Origin: JBEKDJ01 sp050014415
GTDB taxonomy: Bacteria > Desulfobacterota > BSN033 > UBA1163
Length of the DNA: 13,963 nt
Assembly: GCA_050014415.1 (NCBI GenBank)
Contig: JBEKDJ010000105.1
Coordinates: 1 to 13,963 of the forward strand
Direction: 5' to 3'
A program made the translations under genes and the position numbers. Positions 1 to 7,327 of the stretch are shown piece by piece (position 1 is the stretch's first letter; every line of letters starts with the position of its first letter). Under the pieces are notes generated by a model. That model was not told the DNA's origin. It searched no databases and worked only from the letters and a program-made list of their open reading frames with translations.

Positions 1-338
1 TTCTTCAGACCGTCTTTATTTTTGGGCTGGGTCTTTTTTTCAGTTCCATCCACGTCTTTTTTAGAGACCTCCGATATATCTTAGAAGTTGTCCTGATGGC
101 CTGGTTTTGGCTCACACCCATTGCGTATCCAATTTCATTGATTCCCGACCGGTATCTTTTTTTCTACAAACTGAATCCCATGACCCTTTTCGTGACAGCC
201 TACCGTGAAGTGCTATTGAATGGGGTACTGCCGATCCCGAAATATTGGATGGCCATCCTTCTTGCGACGGCAGGTTCACTTATCCTGGGGTCTCTTCCCT
301 TTTCAAGGATCAGGAAGAGGTTGGCTGAGGAGATTTAA
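1..338 (+). CDS. ABC-2 type polysaccharide export permease (Wzm-like), 3' part only
   Basis: This is the C-terminal part of the membrane subunit of an ABC exporter that moves lipid-linked polysaccharide across the inner membrane. The frame is open from base 3, so the start lies upstream of the window; the ATG at 96 is internal. The translation carries the family pattern seen near the C-terminus of Wzm/TagG permeases: FFRDLRYILEVVLMAWFWLTP, then a proline- and tyrosine-containing re-entrant segment (TPIAYPISLIP), then LNPMTLFVTAYREVLL and a last hydrophobic helix (about WMAILLATAGSLILGSL). The stop TAA at 336-338 directly abuts the GTG start of the ATPase gene, so the two are almost surely co-translated as one transporter. 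Whether the substrate is O-antigen, capsule or teichoic-acid-like polymer cannot be told from this piece. Family assignment is firm. Confidence 0.9.
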   Translation, partial: LQTVFIFGLGLFFSSIHVFFRDLRYILEVVLMAWFWLTPIAYPISLIPDRYLFFYKLNPMTLFVTAYREVLLNGVLPIPKYWMAILLATAGSLILGSLPFSRIRKRLAEEI

Positions 339-1685
339 GTGATTGAGGTCATCAATGTCTCCAAGAAATTCAGGATATGGGAAGACCGCAGCCGGGACCT
401 GAAAGAGACCACCGTCAACTTCCTGAGGGGGAAGAAGCGTTCCTTTAGAGATCTTTGGGCCTTACGGGAGATTGACCTCAAGATCAAAGAGGGAGAGACC
501 GTTGCCTTTATCGGAGAGAATGGCTCAGGGAAGAGTACCTTGCTGAAACTATTAGGCGGCATCTATACACCGGATGAAGGGAAGATTACCACCCAGGGTA
601 AGATTTCGAGCTTGTTGGAACTCGGAGTTGGATTTCATCCGGATCTGACAGGAGAAGAGAACATCTATCTCAATGGAGCGATGCTTGGTTTCAACCGAAA
701 TGAGATGCAAAAGAGATTTGATGAGATCGTTTCCTTTTCAGAGTTAGGAGATTTCATTTACTCTCCCATTCGTACCTATTCCTCCGGCATGGCGATGCGG
801 CTCGGGTTTTCCGTGGCCATGTGTGTGGATCCGGATATTCTGCTGATTGACGAGGTCTTGGCCGTAGGGGATGAAGCCTTTCAGAACAAATGCTTGGAGC
901 GACTTGAGACATTTAAGACTTCCGGAAGAACAATTATCCTTGTCTCCCATGGTCTGGAGATGATTCAGAAGTTTTGCGAAAGGGTGATTCTGCTACATGA
1001 GGGCAGGGCTGTTTGTGACGATGTTCCCGAAAAAACTATTGAAGCCTACCATGTCGTTCTTTATGGCCGTGAATATTCTCCGGTCCATCAAAAGGTTCTT
1101 GAAGTCGGTGAGATAAAAAGCCGAGATATTCATCTCGCGGAAACACATTCCTGGGATGAAGAGAAACCGAGGGAAAGAACAGAGGATATGCCAGGAGAGG
1201 GAAACAAGTTTGAAGTGGTTACTATGGAGTCCCCTCGCTATCAACGGCACGGGACATTTGAAGCGGAGATCACGAGAGTCGTTATCAAAGCAGAAAATGG
1301 TCTGGAAACAGTTGCGTTCACTCCCGGGGACTTAATTTCCATCTGTCTTCATATTCGATTTCATCAGGACCTAGAAAACCCAAATGTTGGTATCGCTATT
1401 TTAAGGCATGAAAACAGTAAGACGATTGTCGTTTATTCAACCAATACATTTCGGAAAAATATGGACCTTGGTCTTTCAAAAAGAGGTACTGATATTGATG
1501 TTGAATTTATTCAGAGGGTTTCCCTACCGGAGGGAGAATATTATCTTACTGTCGCGATTACCAATTCCTATGATTCGAGATTTTATGACTGGCATGAGAA
1601 TTTGAAAACATTCCAGATCAAAAAGTCAGGTGATAGCTGGGAAGGGATGATTGATTTGAATAGTCAGATTATGATTCGTAAATAG
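339..1685 (+). CDS. wzt: Polysaccharide ABC transporter ATP-binding protein with C-terminal sugar-recognition domain (Wzt-like)
   Basis: This is the cytoplasmic ATPase that powers export of undecaprenyl-linked glycan together with the preceding permease. The ATPase domain (about residues 1-245) has Walker A GENGSGKST (59-67), the ABC signature YSSGM (147-151), Walker B DILLIDE (166-172) and the H-loop histidine in LVSHG (204). After a charged linker (about 245-300) comes a beta-rich C-terminal region (about 300-440) that matches the Wzt carbohydrate-binding domain in position and size; the total of 448 residues fits CBD-bearing Wzt proteins rather than the short capsule-type ATPases. In Escherichia coli O8/O9a this domain binds the chemically capped end of the O-antigen before export, so a terminal modification is likely here too (inference). 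The start is GTG, directly after the permease stop, and the stop is TAG. Confidence 0.93.
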   Translation: MIEVINVSKKFRIWEDRSRDLKETTVNFLRGKKRSFRDLWALREIDLKIKEGETVAFIGENGSGKSTLLKLLGGIYTPDEGKITTQGKISSLLELGVGFHPDLTGEENIYLNGAMLGFNRNEMQKRFDEIVSFSELGDFIYSPIRTYSSGMAMRLGFSVAMCVDPDILLIDEVLAVGDEAFQNKCLERLETFKTSGRTIILVSHGLEMIQKFCERVILLHEGRAVCDDVPEKTIEAYHVVLYGREYSPVHQKVLEVGEIKSRDIHLAETHSWDEEKPRERTEDMPGEGNKFEVVTMESPRYQRHGTFEAEITRVVIKAENGLETVAFTPGDLISICLHIRFHQDLENPNVGIAILRHENSKTIVVYSTNTFRKNMDLGLSKRGTDIDVEFIQRVSLPEGEYYLTVAITNSYDSRFYDWHENLKTFQIKKSGDSWEGMIDLNSQIMIRK

Positions 1686-1699
1686 ACGGCCAGATATAG

Positions 1700-2632
1700 A
1701 TGCCAAAGCACCTCTTCTCCGTTCACTTCGACATCGTCCACGGCTGCCAGCTGCGCTGTGTTGGTTGCCCGAACTCGACTCTGGAACCCAAGATTCAGCA
1801 GATTTCCGTTGAGGACTTCACGCTCTGCCTGGGCAACATCGACGTTGAACGAATACACACCTTCCGTCTATTTAACTTTGGAGAACCGCTGCTGCACAGG
1901 CACCTTTGGGCTATCGTCGCAGAGATTCCGAACCAGCGATGGAAGGTGTCCGTCGTCGAGGTCAGCACGAACGGGCAGTGGGTTGACTGGGACGGATTCG
2001 AGGCAATGGTGAAACTCGAGGTCGTCAACAAGCTGGTCGTGAGCTGCGACGGCGATGGGACGCCGGAGGATTACGAACGGCTGCGGCCGCCCTCGAAGTG
2101 GGAGAAGCTCGTTGAATTTCTTGAGCGCGCGCGGTATCTGCGCGACCGCTGGGCACCGGCCATGCAGCTGTGGACGCGCACGGCGATCCGCACGCGCGCT
2201 GATGCGCAGCGGTGGGAGGATTTCCTCCGTCCGCGAGGCTGGCTGCCGGAGTTCCGGCGCTGGATGTTCCTGCCTGAATCGAAGCAAAACCTGACCGGGC
2301 GAGGGGTGACCGTTCCGGATGGTCCCTGCCTTTTTTTTGCTGATGCAAGCGAATTTACATCACACCCGTGGTTCGGTGAAATCAACCTGCTTTACGTTGA
2401 TGCGGACGGCACAGTCGTGCCGTGCTGCATGCACCCGCGGGCAGGCATGCTCGGCAACCTGAAGACCCAGAAATACAGCGAGATCTTAGGCGGCAACGCT
2501 CGCCAGTTAATGAAGCAGACAATGCAGGAGAACCGACACGCGATGCCTGCGTGCGGCAACTGCGATGTTGGCCCGGTGGGCGGCGAAGGGCCATCATTCC
2601 GGAGTGCAATGATATCGCTTGATAATTTATGA
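1700..2632 (+). CDS. Radical SAM/SPASM-domain protein
   Basis: This is a radical S-adenosylmethionine enzyme of unknown substrate. The cluster-binding CX3CX2C motif is CQLRCVGC at residues 16-23, preceded by the usual beta strand (FSVHFDIVHG), and FNFGEPLLH resembles the GGEP-type SAM-binding strand. A C-terminal SPASM-like module is indicated by Cys210, the adjacent Cys242-Cys243 in DADGTVVPCC, a GN turn (252-253) and the CGNC pair at 285-288, enough for one auxiliary iron-sulfur cluster. At 310 residues it is a compact member. Such proteins occur in polysaccharide clusters, but sugar dehydration, epimerisation or peptide modification cannot be told apart here. The gene starts 14 bp after the Wzt gene with no convincing ribosome binding site. 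Its base composition is strikingly GC-rich (about 70% at 2041-2100) compared with both neighbours, which suggests recent acquisition. It also contains a T8 run at 2331-2338. Confidence 0.88.
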   Translation: MPKHLFSVHFDIVHGCQLRCVGCPNSTLEPKIQQISVEDFTLCLGNIDVERIHTFRLFNFGEPLLHRHLWAIVAEIPNQRWKVSVVEVSTNGQWVDWDGFEAMVKLEVVNKLVVSCDGDGTPEDYERLRPPSKWEKLVEFLERARYLRDRWAPAMQLWTRTAIRTRADAQRWEDFLRPRGWLPEFRRWMFLPESKQNLTGRGVTVPDGPCLFFADASEFTSHPWFGEINLLYVDADGTVVPCCMHPRAGMLGNLKTQKYSEILGGNARQLMKQTMQENRHAMPACGNCDVGPVGGEGPSFRSAMISLDNL

Positions 2633-2683
2633 ATGTTTTTGCATAAAAGTTTATCGAAAGATAGTTGGAAGTTTGTCGCTTCA

Positions 2684-2832
2684 GGGAATACAGAGTGCAG
2701 GAGTCAGAAGTCAGAATGAAAACACAATTGCTGCCCGTTTTTGCTCGTGGCTCAACGCACAAGGCTAACCAATCATCTATGCTGGATTCCAACTCCTGAC
2801 TTCTGAATTCTAAGTGCAGGACACAAATTCCC
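2684..2832. repeat. Imperfect inverted-repeat element (MITE- or REP-like) in the intergenic region
   Basis: Three short blocks recur in the same order on the two strands. The left arm has GGGAAT (2684-2689), TGCA (2696-2699) and TCAGAAGTCAG (2704-2714). The right arm has their complements CTGACTTCTGA (2796-2806), TGCA (2815-2818) and ATTCCC (2827-2832). The 11-bp block is perfect; the sequence between the blocks has diverged and differs in length by a few bases. The interior is about 80 bp with no coding potential I can see. The left arm also has a heptad rhythm (AGTCAGA). It could be a small non-autonomous element, a decayed hairpin repeat or chance clustering of simple repeats. Confidence 0.5.
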
Positions 2833-3123
2833 AGGTTCATGCATATAGGAATCCAATCTCCTGTGCCCAATGACCAATAAGTTGATGTCTTTGTTAATTG
2901 AGGTTCCTGAATGAAATTTCAAAAAACATAACGGGTACCTTTTGGGTTATTGAAACTTCAGCGATTGGATATTATTTGGAATTTGGTTATTGCCATTGAA
3001 GGTGTGAAAAGAGGTTTAGAGAGATGAGGACTTTTCCATGGGTCATCTTGAAGGTGAGGGGAAGAAAAACCACTGCTGTGGGGCCCATCGGCAGCCCCAA
3101 AGATGTTCCATTGAGGTAAGGTT
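2833..3123. other. Non-coding stretch, AT-rich with TTGG/ATTG-type simple repeats
   Basis: Together with the inverted-repeat element, this completes a gap of about 490 bp between genes. It contains low-complexity repetition such as CCAATGACCAAT near 2870 and TTGGATATTATTTGGAATTTGG near 2965, which looks like decayed intergenic repeat DNA. A 31-codon open frame (3024-3119) starts at ATG after GAGGT (3011-3015) and stops inside the ribosome binding site of the next gene. It contains a small hairpin, TGGGGC (3079-3084) with GCCCCA (3094-3099). I see no recognisable RNA gene. A promoter for the following operon should lie here, but no convincing -35/-10 pair stands out. Confidence 0.4.
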
Positions 3124-3549
3124 TTGAAATTGTACCGCTTGAATAAGGCGAAGCTTGGTATATTACTTATTACTCTTTCTGCCTTACTTTCTAATTCGTT
3201 CACGTTTTGGAAAGCAATAGAACAATATCGAAAATCACCAAATGAAGATGAGATTACTGCATATGAGAAAAGATTTAGGATGATGAAAAGTATATTACCT
3301 CCGCATGGTGTGGTTGGTTATGTAGCAGACATAGCCGATCAACAGTCAGCCCAATGGTATATGGAATATTTTTTGACCCAGTATGTTCTATCCCCTGTCA
3401 TTGTAGTCAATGAAACCTCTCGCCATCTTGTTATCGGGAACTTTCATGGTCCTATAAACTCATATCACGTTCCTTATGACGCCCATTTAGTTACCGTTCG
3501 AGAGTTTGATAATGGTGTTATTCTTTTCAAAAACAAGGAAGTAAATTGA
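3124..3549 (+). CDS. Small single-helix membrane-anchored protein, partner of the downstream GT-C-like protein
   Basis: This 141-residue protein has no named function that I recognise. A basic N-terminus (residues 1-10) is followed by one hydrophobic helix (about 11-28), so the rest is probably periplasmic. The soluble part has a conserved-looking core: an ILPPHGVVGYVAD stretch (about 56-68), then an aromatic YMEYFLTQYVLSPVIVV segment and VIGNFHGP. Paired small proteins of this appearance occur beside large GT-C-type membrane proteins in other bacteria (from general familiarity, not checked here). The start is TTG at 3124, chosen because GAGGT (3113-3117) sits six bases upstream; no better start exists. 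Its stop TGA overlaps the ATG of the next gene by one base (TGATG), so the two are translationally coupled and probably act together. Confidence 0.75.
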   Translation: MKLYRLNKAKLGILLITLSALLSNSFTFWKAIEQYRKSPNEDEITAYEKRFRMMKSILPPHGVVGYVADIADQQSAQWYMEYFLTQYVLSPVIVVNETSRHLVIGNFHGPINSYHVPYDAHLVTVREFDNGVILFKNKEVN

Positions 3550-4967
3550 TGTTCACGTTGGTTCTAACAATACTCATGCCATTGCTTTTGGGATTTATCT
3601 TAGTCTCCTTTTTGTGGCCAAATCAGAAACAGTTTTATTGTGACTTTCTAATCAAGGCAAATATCGGTGTTGGCTTAGGGTTCGGGATCTTATCGATTAT
3701 CTTTTTTCTATGGCTATTAGTTCTGGGTCCAAACGGCATATTTTTCATATTCGAGAAGTTATTGTTTATCATTTTGATTGTAATAATCGCTTGGCATTTA
3801 ATTAAAACACGGAAGCCCAACTTACGCTCTGAAATCCATCAAAAAACCTCTGAGGAATTAAAGAGCCGAAGTCTTCATTTTATTTTTCTAACTTTATTCG
3901 TTTTTGCTTTTATTACTTTCATATTATCGGTGTTAAGAACACCTCATGGAGGATGGGATGCCTGGGCGATCTGGAATATGCGGGCAAGATTTATATCTAG
4001 AAGTGCAGAATATTGGAAAGATGCTTTTTCTAACGTTTTTGCCCATCCCGACTATCCTTTACTTGTTCCCTTGAGTGTCGCCCGTATTTGGAAAGAGGTA
4101 GGTCATGAAACAAATATTATTCCTGCGGCTATAGCAATGCTTTTTACTTTTTCCAAAATTCTATTAATCTTTTCCTCATTAACGATTCTACGCAGTAAGA
4201 GTCAGGGGTGTTTAGCTGGTCTGGTTTTGTTGGGGACTCCCGCATATATTCAAGTGGGAGCCTTACAGCTAGCGGATCACCCTTTGGGATTCTTTTTCGC
4301 TTCAACCTTTATTCTGTTGGCCCTGCATGACCGATCACCCACTAAAGACAATAACAGGCTCCTATGCTTAGCTGGAATAACAACTGGCCTTTCTACATGG
4401 ACGAAGAACGAAGGTCTCTTATTTTTGGTATCGATTATCATTGCCCGTTCATTTGTGATCATTCCAACGAAAGGATGGAGAATTTTCTTACATCAAATAG
4501 GTATCTTCCTACTTGGAGTGATGCCCATATTGTTGGTTGTTCTTTATTTTAAGATAGTGATTGCTCCACCAAACGACATCTTATCATTGCAGAATTTGTC
4601 AAAAACATTTAACCATTTGTCTGATGTTTCAAGATATTTCCAAATCATGAAGGCATTTTTAAAATCAAGTGTTAAATTTACAGGAGGAATTATCGGTGTG
4701 CCGCTATTGGTTGTATACCTTTATCTGGTGGGAATAAGTAAGGAAAAAAGATATAGGATGAGCATCCATACACTGTGGATTACATTTTCCCTAATGCTCC
4801 TAGGTTACTTTTTTGTCTATATCATCACGCCTTATAATCTCAATTGGCATCTGGAAACTTGGCCCCGTCTTCTTCTTCAACTTTGGCCAAGTATTGTATT
4901 CTATTTTTTTATGCTCGTTCGTAGTCCAGAACAGATGATGTTGGAAAAGAAGATCTGTCTATCCTAA
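3549..4967 (+). CDS. Polytopic membrane protein, GT-C/GT39-like (ArnT/PMT-type) glycosyltransferase candidate
   Basis: This is a 472-residue protein with roughly ten or more hydrophobic helices. After two N-terminal helices and a basic cytoplasmic loop (about 85-108), the predicted external loop after the next helix carries GGWDAWAIWNMRARF (134-148). An acidic residue in this first large external loop is typical of lipid-phosphate-sugar-dependent GT-C transferases. HPDYPLLVP (166-174) and a later TKNEGLLF motif also fit this superfamily. The likely role is transfer of a sugar from a polyprenyl-phosphate donor onto a glycan or protein on the outer face of the membrane; donor and acceptor are unknown. 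I chose ATG 3549 over TTG 3546 because it overlaps the upstream stop. Coding sequence is AT-rich (about 30% G+C at 3841-3900), unlike the radical SAM gene. It is best read as a two-gene unit with the preceding small protein. Confidence 0.75.
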   Translation: MFTLVLTILMPLLLGFILVSFLWPNQKQFYCDFLIKANIGVGLGFGILSIIFFLWLLVLGPNGIFFIFEKLLFIILIVIIAWHLIKTRKPNLRSEIHQKTSEELKSRSLHFIFLTLFVFAFITFILSVLRTPHGGWDAWAIWNMRARFISRSAEYWKDAFSNVFAHPDYPLLVPLSVARIWKEVGHETNIIPAAIAMLFTFSKILLIFSSLTILRSKSQGCLAGLVLLGTPAYIQVGALQLADHPLGFFFASTFILLALHDRSPTKDNNRLLCLAGITTGLSTWTKNEGLLFLVSIIIARSFVIIPTKGWRIFLHQIGIFLLGVMPILLVVLYFKIVIAPPNDILSLQNLSKTFNHLSDVSRYFQIMKAFLKSSVKFTGGIIGVPLLVVYLYLVGISKEKRYRMSIHTLWITFSLMLLGYFFVYIITPYNLNWHLETWPRLLLQLWPSIVFYFFMLVRSPEQMMLEKKICLS

Positions 4968-5045
4968 ATGTTAATTTTCGTTTGAAAACCCTTGGATACT
5001 GGAATCGCCAAACCGTTCTTACCAACTGATGGGAGAAGGAAGAAG

Positions 5046-5165
5046 ATTTTTACTAAAAGGATCTCGGCCATTCATCTATCAGGTTTCTTAACGGATCATG
5101 CCAAGAGGCGGGCGCTCTATTATGCCGATGGATTGACGGGACTCAGGGGTTTTGCTGCCCTCTAG
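5046..5165 (+). pseudogene. Severed N-terminus of the acyltransferase, ending at an in-frame TAG
   Basis: The acyltransferase frame is open upstream of its apparent GTG start, back to a TGA at 4983-4985, apart from a single TAG at 5163-5165. The upstream codons read ...YYADGLTGLRGFAAL, then the stop, then VLIYHV. This is the canonical first-helix motif of acyltransferase family 3, with Arg codon 5145-5147 and His codon 5178-5180 exactly ten codons apart (RX10H). TAG therefore replaces one residue inside the motif; TTG (Leu) to TAG would be a single change. No in-frame ATG or GTG precedes it. The best-placed initiation site is ATT at 5046, five bases after AAGGA, with TTG at 4992 as an alternative lacking a ribosome binding site. 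The start is therefore uncertain, but the homology upstream of the stop is clear. Confidence 0.75.
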
Positions 5166-6260
5166 GTGCTTATCTATCACGTCTGGGTTGCCTCCACACC
5201 ACGCCGTATCTCGATTGGAATCGGTTCTATTTCGATGGACTTCACCTCCTTTTTTAGTTGCGGGTGGGCTGGGGTGGACATTCTATACACATTATCAGGG
5301 TTCCTCCTAACACTGCCGTTTGCGAGGGCAGTGATCGAGAAGATTGAAAAACCTCCATTACGGCGTTATTTCCGTCGCCGCATTTTAAGGGTCTTCCCTG
5401 CCTACTATGCACAGTTAGGGATATTGCTGATTCTAGCGTGGCTTAGAATTCACGGAGAGATTCCAAAGTCTGGCAACTTGTTGGCCCACGTTCTGATGCT
5501 CCACGATTTTTCATTTGAATATTTTACATCGATCAATGGGATCTGGTGGACATTGCCGATCGAGTTCTCTTTTTATCTCGTCTTGCAAGTCCTCGCCATC
5601 TTTATCAAGAAAAGCCGTTGGCCCATGCTCCTCGTTGGGGCCGTTATGGTCACCATTTCTTATCGCTATTTTATGTTTCAAGCAATCGCTCAAAAGTCGG
5701 TCGAATATAAAGTATGGTTACTCGAACAATTCCCGGGCCATATCGACCAATTCGTTTTCGGCATGTTCGCCGCCTACTTTTATGTGAAATCAAGGCGGCC
5801 AGAAATATCTTATCCCAAGAAGATCCTGCACTTCTTTCCCACGGCCTGCATCTGCTTTGGAATCATCGGGGTGATTCTCTTCCTTTATCTTATACACATC
5901 CATGTCCTTCAGTACTGGGATGGGCATTTCCTTCTCTTTGTCTGGCATGGATGTGTTGGACTCTTAATTGCCTTGATGATCTATGGCATTGCAGTGAATG
6001 GTCGCCTGAGTCCGTTCCTTTTCGGAAATAGATTCATGGTCGGCATTGGGGTTGTCGGTTACAGCTTATATCTTTGGCACCCTCTTCTGATCGGTTGGCT
6101 TCAGAGATGCGGGCTGTTAACGAATTATAAGGGATACCTCTTTCCGGTTTTATTGCCTGTGGCGTTGTTCGCCTCCCTTGGGGTAGCCGCCTTTTCATAT
6201 CTGTTCATCGAGAGACCTTTCCTGAATATAGGAGTGGGGACTGGCGAAAAGATTGTATAA
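5166..6260 (+). CDS. Acyltransferase family 3 (OafA-like) membrane protein, N-terminally truncated by an amber codon
   Basis: Members of this family move acyl groups, usually acetyl, onto sugars of O-antigen, capsule or other glycans at the inner membrane. The 364-residue frame has about ten helices and family signatures: VDILYTLSGFLLTLPF, RRYFRRRILRVFPAYYAQL, an INGIWWTLPIEFSFYL segment and the late VGYSLYLWHPLLIGWL. The listed GTG start lies immediately after an in-frame TAG and has no clear ribosome binding site. A product from it would keep the motif histidine but lose the GLRG arginine and half of helix 1, so it is probably inactive. The rest of the frame is undamaged, which points to a recent nonsense mutation, a sequencing error or read-through. 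TAG is an ordinary stop for the genes ending at 1685 and 7322, so code reassignment is unlikely. Confidence 0.85.
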   Translation: MLIYHVWVASTPRRISIGIGSISMDFTSFFSCGWAGVDILYTLSGFLLTLPFARAVIEKIEKPPLRRYFRRRILRVFPAYYAQLGILLILAWLRIHGEIPKSGNLLAHVLMLHDFSFEYFTSINGIWWTLPIEFSFYLVLQVLAIFIKKSRWPMLLVGAVMVTISYRYFMFQAIAQKSVEYKVWLLEQFPGHIDQFVFGMFAAYFYVKSRRPEISYPKKILHFFPTACICFGIIGVILFLYLIHIHVLQYWDGHFLLFVWHGCVGLLIALMIYGIAVNGRLSPFLFGNRFMVGIGVVGYSLYLWHPLLIGWLQRCGLLTNYKGYLFPVLLPVALFASLGVAAFSYLFIERPFLNIGVGTGEKIV

Positions 6261-6320
6261 GAGGTTGCTGAAAGAACCACTTTGTATCAAACTCTCTTCC
6301 CGTTTCAAATATGCAATAGT

Positions 6321-6360
6321 CAAATGTTTCTTTGACATTTGTCCATAAATTATTGACAAT
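6321..6360 (+). promoter_or_regulatory. Possible sigma-70 promoter with overlapping palindrome
   Basis: TTGACA (6332-6337) is followed after 17 bases by GACAAT (6355-6360), a four-of-six match to the -10 consensus. A second TTGACA lies at 6353-6358 without a good -10. A perfect 7-bp inverted repeat, CAAATGT (6321-6327) and ACATTTG (6335-6341), overlaps the first -35 and could be an operator. The site lies upstream of the secreted protein gene, which has no close upstream partner. Confidence 0.35.
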
Positions 6361-6479
6361 TTGAATAAACTCTTAGAAATTCTCGTCTAATCCTTTGTGT
6401 TGGAGCCATTTAGAATCTATGCTGTCCAGTTAGGCTGTCGCCGCTCAGGTGCCAACGAATATCCATAGGAGGTGCGAAG

Positions 6480-7322
6480 ATGAAGATATGGATGCCTTTA
6501 ATTCTGATAGTTTTGTTGATGCCGTCGGTGGGGTGGGCTCAACCAGATCCTCCTTTGTTAATCGGGCCAACTTACGTAATGGTTGGAGAAGAATATTATT
6601 TTGGGCTTAATTGGACAGACGCAAACGAAGAGTATTATGTTGATTGGGGTGACGAGACCGTCTCAGGATGGATAAGGGCGTCAATACTTCCAATATGTGG
6701 GCGTGTCCTTCATTGTTATTCCCATATTTGGATTTCACCAGGCACTTATATTGTAAGGGCTAAGATAAGATATACATCCTCTCCAGTTGAATCAGGTTGG
6801 TCAGATCCGTTAACGATTACAGCGCAATTACCTCCATCCAACATTATAGGGTTATTGGAATACCCCAGCAGTGGATTTATATCTGGATTAAATCCTATCT
6901 ATGGCTGGAGTATACATCCACAAAGTATTACCAAAATAGAACTTTATATTGATGATCAATTAATAGGGAATATTGCCTACGGTGGATCGAGACCTGATGT
7001 TAAGGCTTCTTTTCCAGACTATCCTAACGCGGAGAATTCTGGATTTGCAACGGTTTATGATTTTTCCAGTCTTTCTCAAGGAATCCATGTTATTAAGGTA
7101 AGGGCTTATAATCAGGACGGCCTATTTAAAGACTTTACAGTTTCCGTAAATGTTGTAAAATTTCATGGAGATTTTGTTTCGGAAATGAATCCAAGCCAAA
7201 GATGGCTCAGATTTAATAGGGTTATAGCGGATGGGACAAAAAAACGATATGATATCTTAATCCAATGGGATATTGAATCACAGGGATTTAGAATTATTGA
7301 AATAAGAAAAAGAGGGAAATAG
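6480..7322 (+). CDS. Secreted protein with PKD-like and second Ig-like domain
   Basis: This 280-residue protein is exported. It has a signal peptide (MKIWMPLILIVLLMPSVGWA, likely cleaved after Ala20) with no lipobox cysteine. Residues about 28-115 look like a PKD-type beta sandwich: YVDWGDETVSGW (53-64), then YSHIWISPGTYIVRAKI (80-96) and ESGWSDPLTI (104-113). Residues about 122-230 form a second Ig-like domain with ELYIDDQLIG, a YGGSRPDV turn and IHVIKVRAYNQDG, resembling Ig-like domains often found at the ends of bacterial surface proteins. The tail (about 231-280) is beta-rich and basic at the end. No catalytic motif is visible; a binding or structural role is most likely. The start is supported by AGGAGG at 6467-6472, seven bases upstream, the best ribosome binding site in the window. 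It appears monocistronic, with a possible promoter upstream and a hairpin terminator six bases after its TAG stop. Confidence 0.8.
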   Translation: MKIWMPLILIVLLMPSVGWAQPDPPLLIGPTYVMVGEEYYFGLNWTDANEEYYVDWGDETVSGWIRASILPICGRVLHCYSHIWISPGTYIVRAKIRYTSSPVESGWSDPLTITAQLPPSNIIGLLEYPSSGFISGLNPIYGWSIHPQSITKIELYIDDQLIGNIAYGGSRPDVKASFPDYPNAENSGFATVYDFSSLSQGIHVIKVRAYNQDGLFKDFTVSVNVVKFHGDFVSEMNPSQRWLRFNRVIADGTKKRYDILIQWDIESQGFRIIEIRKRGK

Positions 7323-7327
7323 GAAAG

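Noticed and set aside
1868..2348. Long minus-strand frames within 1868-2348
   Set aside because: These are typical antisense open frames caused by high G+C in the radical SAM gene. They have low-complexity Arg/Ser/Pro-rich translations and no motifs.
2684..2832. CRISPR array or tRNA in the intergenic gap
   Set aside because: There are only two divergent inverted arms, with no regularly spaced direct repeats and no cloverleaf or CCA-type end.
2382..2870. 162-codon minus-strand frame across the end of the radical SAM gene and the repeat region
   Set aside because: Its composition is unlike a real protein, it runs antisense to a clear radical SAM gene and then through simple-repeat DNA, and no domain is recognisable.
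5163..5165. TAG read as pyrrolysine or as a reassigned sense codon
   Set aside because: Other genes in the window end at TAG with sensible C-termini (1685, 7322), and no pyrrolysine machinery is visible. A nonsense mutation or base error is simpler.
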